Shown here piece by piece: positions 5,502-7,197 of a stretch of 7,197 nucleotides of DNA. Under the pieces are notes generated by a model, which saw only the letters and a program-made list of their open reading frames with translations, was not told where the DNA came from and did no database searches. The translations under genes were made by a program, and so were the position numbers. Numbering within the stretch: position 1 is the first letter of the stretch; every line of letters starts with the position of its first letter. Source of the DNA: an uncultured Eubacteriales bacterium (lineage in GTDB: Bacteria; Bacillota; Clostridia; Christensenellales; Borkfalkiaceae); assembly GCA_905210545.1 (NCBI GenBank), contig CAJLXC010000056.1:1-7197 (forward strand). The letters run 5' to 3'.

Positions 5502-6110
5502 ATGGATAAATTAGAATACGAAAAAAAATACTTTGAAAACGGCTGCAAGTACGTCGCGGGAGTAGACGAAGTCGGGAGAGGACCTTTGGCAGGTCCTGTG
5601 GTTTGCGCGTCGGTCATTATGCCGCAGGACGATATTATAGACGGCGTTGACGACAGCAAAAAGCTTTCCGAAAAGAAACGAACCGCACTTGCGGAGATTA
5701 TAAAGCGCAAGGCGATAGCTTATAATATCGCGGAAGTTTCGCAGGACGAAATAGACGAGATAAACATATTGCAGGCGGTAAGGCGTTGTATGACCGCGGC
5801 GGTAAACGGACTTAAAATAAAGCCCGACGTAACGCTAGTTGACGGAGTGGATACGAATCTTGAGATAAACGCGGAATACGTCGTTAAGGGCGACTCTAAA
5901 AGCTATACGATAGGTTGCGCTTCTATAATAGCAAAAGTTTACAGAGACGAGCTTATGAAAGACTATGCAAAAGATTTTCCCGAATACGGGTTTGAAAAAA
6001 ACAAGGGGTACGGAAGCCCCGCGCACATAGCTGCGATAAAGGAGAACGGACCTTGCAGATTGCACAGAAAAACTTTTATAAAAAACTTTTGGGCAGAGCC
6101 GGAGAAATAA
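5502..6110 (+). CDS. rnhB: Ribonuclease HII
   Basis: Endonuclease that cuts the RNA strand of RNA-DNA hybrids and excises single ribonucleotides misincorporated in DNA. The start at 5502 is the only start after the rbgA stop and gives 202 aa, typical of compact RNase HII. Metal-binding acidic residues are in place: D22 and E23 in AGVDEVGRGPLAGP (19-32), D114 in LVDG, and D131 in KGDSKSYTIGCASIIAKVYRD (129-149). The conserved block NKGYGSPAH at 167-175 and HRKTF at 188-192 complete the signature. The first codons carry a run of eight A (5521-5528), and a 7-bp stem at 5579-5597 falls in the active-site codons. The gap to rbgA is 28 bases. The 3' end overlaps yraN by 58 bases. Confidence 0.96.
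   Translation: MDKLEYEKKYFENGCKYVAGVDEVGRGPLAGPVVCASVIMPQDDIIDGVDDSKKLSEKKRTALAEIIKRKAIAYNIAEVSQDEIDEINILQAVRRCMTAAVNGLKIKPDVTLVDGVDTNLEINAEYVVKGDSKSYTIGCASIIAKVYRDELMKDYAKDFPEYGFEKNKGYGSPAHIAAIKENGPCRLHRKTFIKNFWAEPEK
6038..6045 (+). promoter_or_regulatory. Strong SD deciding a TTG start for yraN
   Basis: AAAGGAGA inside the rnhB coding region, 7-8 bases before TTG 6053. The fit to the anti-SD is among the best in the window and there is no nearby ATG or GTG in the yraN frame, so TTG is accepted as the start. Confidence 0.8.
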
Positions 6111-6418
6111 AAGCCGCGGAATATCTGAAAAAGAACGGCTATAAAATAGCAGAAAAAAATTACAGAACGCATATCGGCGAAATCGATATAATCGCGGAAA
6201 AAGACGGCGTAACCGTATTTATAGAAGTCAAAACGCGTACCGATGACGAGTTCGGTTGCGGAGCTGAGGCGGTGAACGCAAAAAAACGCGAGAAATACGT
6301 GCTTACCGCAAAAGAATATCTTATGAGAACGGGTAAAACCGACTCGCCGTGCAGATTTGACGTGGTTGAAATTCAGGGCGGAAAAATAAATCACATAGAA
6401 AACGCTTTTTGCGAGTAA
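6053..6418 (+). CDS. yraN: YraN/UPF0102 family, predicted nuclease fold
   Basis: Member of UPF0102, a family of about 110-130 aa (here 121) with a Holliday-junction-resolvase-like PD-(D/E)XK fold. Its biological role is not settled; a nucleic-acid role is inferred from the fold and from frequent placement next to rnhB. Signature seen: GRAGEIKAAEYLKKNGYKI at 14-32 and KNYRTH at 35-40, then GEIDII at 42-47 and FIEVKTR at 56-62 (E43, D45, E58 and K60 as likely metal-site residues), and RFDVVEI at 101-107. It starts at TTG 6053, 58 bases inside rnhB, with the strong SD AAAGGAGA, so the two are probably co-translated. The likely start gives MQIAQKNFYKKLLG in front of the conserved block. Confidence 0.9.
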   Translation: MQIAQKNFYKKLLGRAGEIKAAEYLKKNGYKIAEKNYRTHIGEIDIIAEKDGVTVFIEVKTRTDDEFGCGAEAVNAKKREKYVLTAKEYLMRTGKTDSPCRFDVVEIQGGKINHIENAFCE

Positions 6419-6434
6419 ATGTGCTTAAAAACGC

Positions 6435-6468
6435 TTGCGTTTGCGCAAAAAATATGATATATTATATA
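6435..6468 (+). promoter_or_regulatory. Probable rplS promoter with overlapping palindromes
   Basis: Two sigma-A readings fit: TTGCGT (6435-6440)-N17-TATATT (6458-6463), or TTGCGC (6441-6446)-N16-TATATA (6463-6468). The -35 area holds inverted copies AAACGC (6429-6434) / GCGTTT (6437-6442) overlapping the perfect palindrome TTTGCGCAAA (6440-6449). Which -10 is used cannot be told by eye. No terminator separates yraN from this point, so read-through from the operon is also possible. Confidence 0.6.
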
Positions 6469-6475
6469 GGCTTTC

Positions 6476-6512
6476 GGGCGTTCCGCTTGCAAAAATCCGG
6501 CAATGAACGCTT
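6476..6512 (+). ncRNA. Folded rplS leader, candidate L19 autoregulatory element
   Basis: GCGTTC (6478-6483) pairs with GAACGC (6505-6510), with two outer G-U pairs (6476-6477 with 6511-6512). Inside, TTGC (6487-6490) pairs with GCAA (6500-6503), separated by a 3-by-1 internal loop and closed by a 9-base loop AAAAATCCG. L19 leader RNAs are described upstream of rplS in Bacillota; I cannot check the consensus here, so identity with that family is inference. The SD AGGAGG starts 8 bases after the fold. Confidence 0.4.
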
Positions 6513-6537
6513 AGTTTATAGGAGGTTAAAGCAAATT

Positions 6538-6885
6538 ATGAGTAAAATTATCGATGCAATCAATCAGGAAAACCTGAAACAGTCCGTTCCCGAGTTCGCG
6601 GTCGGCGATACCGTAAGAGTTATGGTAAAGGTTATCGAAGGCGACAGGGAAAGATTACAGGCGTTTGAAGGAATAGTTATCGCCAGAAAGAACGGCGGCA
6701 TTTCCGAAACGTTCACCGTCAGACGTTTGTCTTTCGGTATCGGCGTAGAAAAGACGTTCCCGATTCACTCGCCCAAGGTCGCGGATATTCAGGTTATCAG
6801 AAAAGGCAAAGTGCGCCGCGCCAAACTGTATTATCTCAGAGAAAGAACGGGCAAGGCAGCCAAAGTTAAAGAGTCCGCAAGATAA
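6538..6885 (+). CDS. rplS: 50S ribosomal protein L19
   Basis: Large-subunit protein at the 30S-50S interface, contacting 23S and 16S rRNA in bridge B8 and neighbours. At 115 aa it is the normal length. The family is plain from EFAVGDTVRVMVKVIEGDRER at 19-39 and QAFEGIVIARKNGGISETFTV at 41-61. VRRLSFGIGVEKTFPIHSP at 61-79 follows, then the basic end with RRAKLYYLRERTGKAAKV at 93-110. Start ATG 6538 follows a strong SD AGGAGG (6520-6525) at a rather long 12-base spacing. The reading frame stays open upstream to 6409, but that stretch resembles no L19 and covers the promoter and leader. In B. subtilis it directly follows trmD; here it lies three genes downstream with its own promoter, and a strong terminator follows. 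Confidence 0.97.
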   Translation: MSKIIDAINQENLKQSVPEFAVGDTVRVMVKVIEGDRERLQAFEGIVIARKNGGISETFTVRRLSFGIGVEKTFPIHSPKVADIQVIRKGKVRRAKLYYLRERTGKAAKVKESAR

Positions 6886-6918
6886 ATTTTTGCGTATTCG
6901 GGTTTTTTACGAAAGAAT

Positions 6919-6959
6919 AAGAACTTACCTTACTAAAATAGCGGTAAGTTCTTTTTTTT
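6919..6959 (+). terminator. Strong intrinsic terminator after rplS
   Basis: AAGAACTTACC (6919-6929) and GGTAAGTTCTT (6943-6953) form a perfect 11-bp stem with a 13-base loop. It runs into a tract of eight Ts (6952-6959). It lies 33 bases after the rplS stop and ends the transcription unit. The reverse strand has no T run after the stem, so it works only on the plus strand. Confidence 0.93.
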
Positions 6960-6961
6960 CG

Positions 6962-6990
6962 TTTACTTTTTTCGCCAAATATGTTAAACT
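6962..6990 (+). promoter_or_regulatory. Possible promoter for the comM-like gene
   Basis: TTTACT (6962-6967), 17 bases, then TAAACT (6985-6990) preceded by TG at 6982-6983, an extended -10 arrangement. Both hexamers match consensus at four of six places. A better -10, TATAAT at 7017-7022, has no acceptable -35 at 16-18 bases. Some promoter is expected here because the strong rplS terminator is just upstream. Confidence 0.4.
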
Positions 6991-7018
6991 GTAAAATGTC
7001 GGGAAAACGCGGCTTATA

Positions 7019-7040
7019 TAATGTTTATATAAAGACATTA
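7019..7040. repeat. AT-rich nested palindrome in the comM leader
   Basis: TAATGT (7019-7024) and ACATTA (7035-7040) are perfect inverted copies. Nested in them is the 10-base palindrome TTTATATAAA (7024-7033). It overlaps the TATAAT at 7017-7022 and could be an operator or a weak RNA hairpin; AT-rich palindromes also arise by chance. Confidence 0.35.
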
Positions 7041-7101
7041 AAATCGGGGCTGCTTTCTTAAAAATTCGTTGCGCTTCTTAACGCAAAGGAAATTTTCGTT
7101 T

Positions 7102-7197
7102 ATGATAGCCAAAATAAAAAGTTTCGCGCTTAACGGTTTAACAGGTATCCCTGTAGAAGTGGAAGTAGACGCGGGTAACGGTTTGCCCGCTTTCGAT
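7102..7197 (+). CDS. comM: ComM/YifB Mg-chelatase-like AAA+ protein, N-terminus only
   Basis: Only 32 codons lie in the window. The opening MIAKIKSFALNGLTGIPVEV followed by EVDAGNGLPAFD is the N-terminal signature of the ComM/YifB family, hexameric AAA+ helicases of about 500 aa. ComM promotes branch migration during integration of transformed DNA in naturally competent bacteria, and relatives occur widely in bacteria not known to be competent. The Lon-like N-domain starts here; the P-loop and chelatase parts are outside the window. SD AAAGGAA (7085-7091) is 10 bases before the ATG. It follows the rplS terminator, so it begins a separate unit. Confidence 0.85.
   Translation, partial: MIAKIKSFALNGLTGIPVEVEVDAGNGLPAFD

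Noticed and set aside
5579..5597. Perfect 7-bp stem AGGACCT/AGGTCCT in rnhB
   Set aside because: It is explained by the conserved GRGPLAGP codons at the active site; there is no T run and no reason to assign a function.
5963..6394. 143-codon open frame on the minus strand opposite rnhB/yraN
   Set aside because: It is a shadow of two well-supported plus-strand genes, with no SD or family features; other long antisense frames (3608-4024, 5201-5710) fail for the same reason.
6409..6537. Extended L19 frame starting at 6409
   Set aside because: The extension spans the probable promoter and leader, is cysteine- and aromatic-rich unlike L19, and a strong SD precedes the ATG at 6538.
1..7197. Search for CRISPR, transposons, phage genes, toxin-antitoxin pairs, tRNA or SRP RNA genes
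   Set aside because: No spaced direct repeats, transposase, terminal inverted repeats, tRNA-like cloverleaf or 4.5S/6S RNA core was seen; nearly all sequence is accounted for by housekeeping genes.

Overview
The window is a block of core housekeeping genes from a bacterium that looks like a Bacillota (Clostridia-like) lineage. The reasons are gene order, strong purine-rich Shine-Dalgarno (SD) sequences of the AAGGAG/GGAGG type, near-consensus sigma-A promoters, and a compact operon of the ylxM-ffh-rpsP-khpA-rimM-trmD-rbgA-rnhB type. Base composition looks moderate (mid-40s percent GC by eye). The lineage cannot be named from the sequence; an uncultured gut-type clostridial genome is a guess.

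Layout. (1) 1-1015, minus strand: most of guaB (IMP dehydrogenase), cut by the left edge, so the last part of the protein is missing. (2) 1016-1197: a divergent promoter region. It holds TTGACT-N17-TAAAAT for guaB on the minus strand and TTGACA-N17-TATAAT for the plus-strand operon. A perfect inverted repeat lies exactly midway between the two -35 boxes, and a perfect hairpin lies at the predicted 5' end of the operon mRNA. (3) 1198-6418, plus strand: nine tightly packed genes, ylxM, ffh, rpsP, khpA, rimM, trmD, rbgA, rnhB and yraN, with overlaps or gaps of at most about 60 bases. (4) 6419-6537: a promoter region and a folded leader in front of rplS (ribosomal protein L19). (5) 6919-6959: a strong intrinsic terminator after rplS. 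(6) 6960-7101: an AT-rich promoter/leader region without a gene, then the first 32 codons of a ComM/YifB-type Mg-chelatase-like AAA+ gene, cut by the right edge.

How the genes fit together. The plus-strand operon serves ribosome production and protein targeting. Ffh (with 4.5S/6S RNA, not in this window) targets nascent membrane proteins, and YlxM is its small helix-turn-helix partner. RpsP and RplS are 30S and 50S proteins. RimM matures the 30S head, RbgA matures the 50S subunit, TrmD methylates G37 of tRNA, and KhpA is a small KH RNA-binding protein. RnhB removes RNA from DNA, and YraN is a poorly understood nuclease-fold protein commonly found next to rnhB. GuaB, transcribed the other way, makes XMP for GTP, which both GTPases (Ffh, RbgA) use.

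I found no sign of an undescribed defence or mobile system: no CRISPR, transposase, phage gene, toxin-antitoxin pair or att site. The points worth a second look are regulatory. They are the symmetric divergent promoter with its inverted repeat, the 5'-terminal hairpin with no clear SD before ylxM, hairpins lying across the stop codons of ffh and khpA, a likely hairpin-bridged SD for rnhB, the TTG start of yraN inside rnhB, and the displaced rplS with its own promoter and leader fold.
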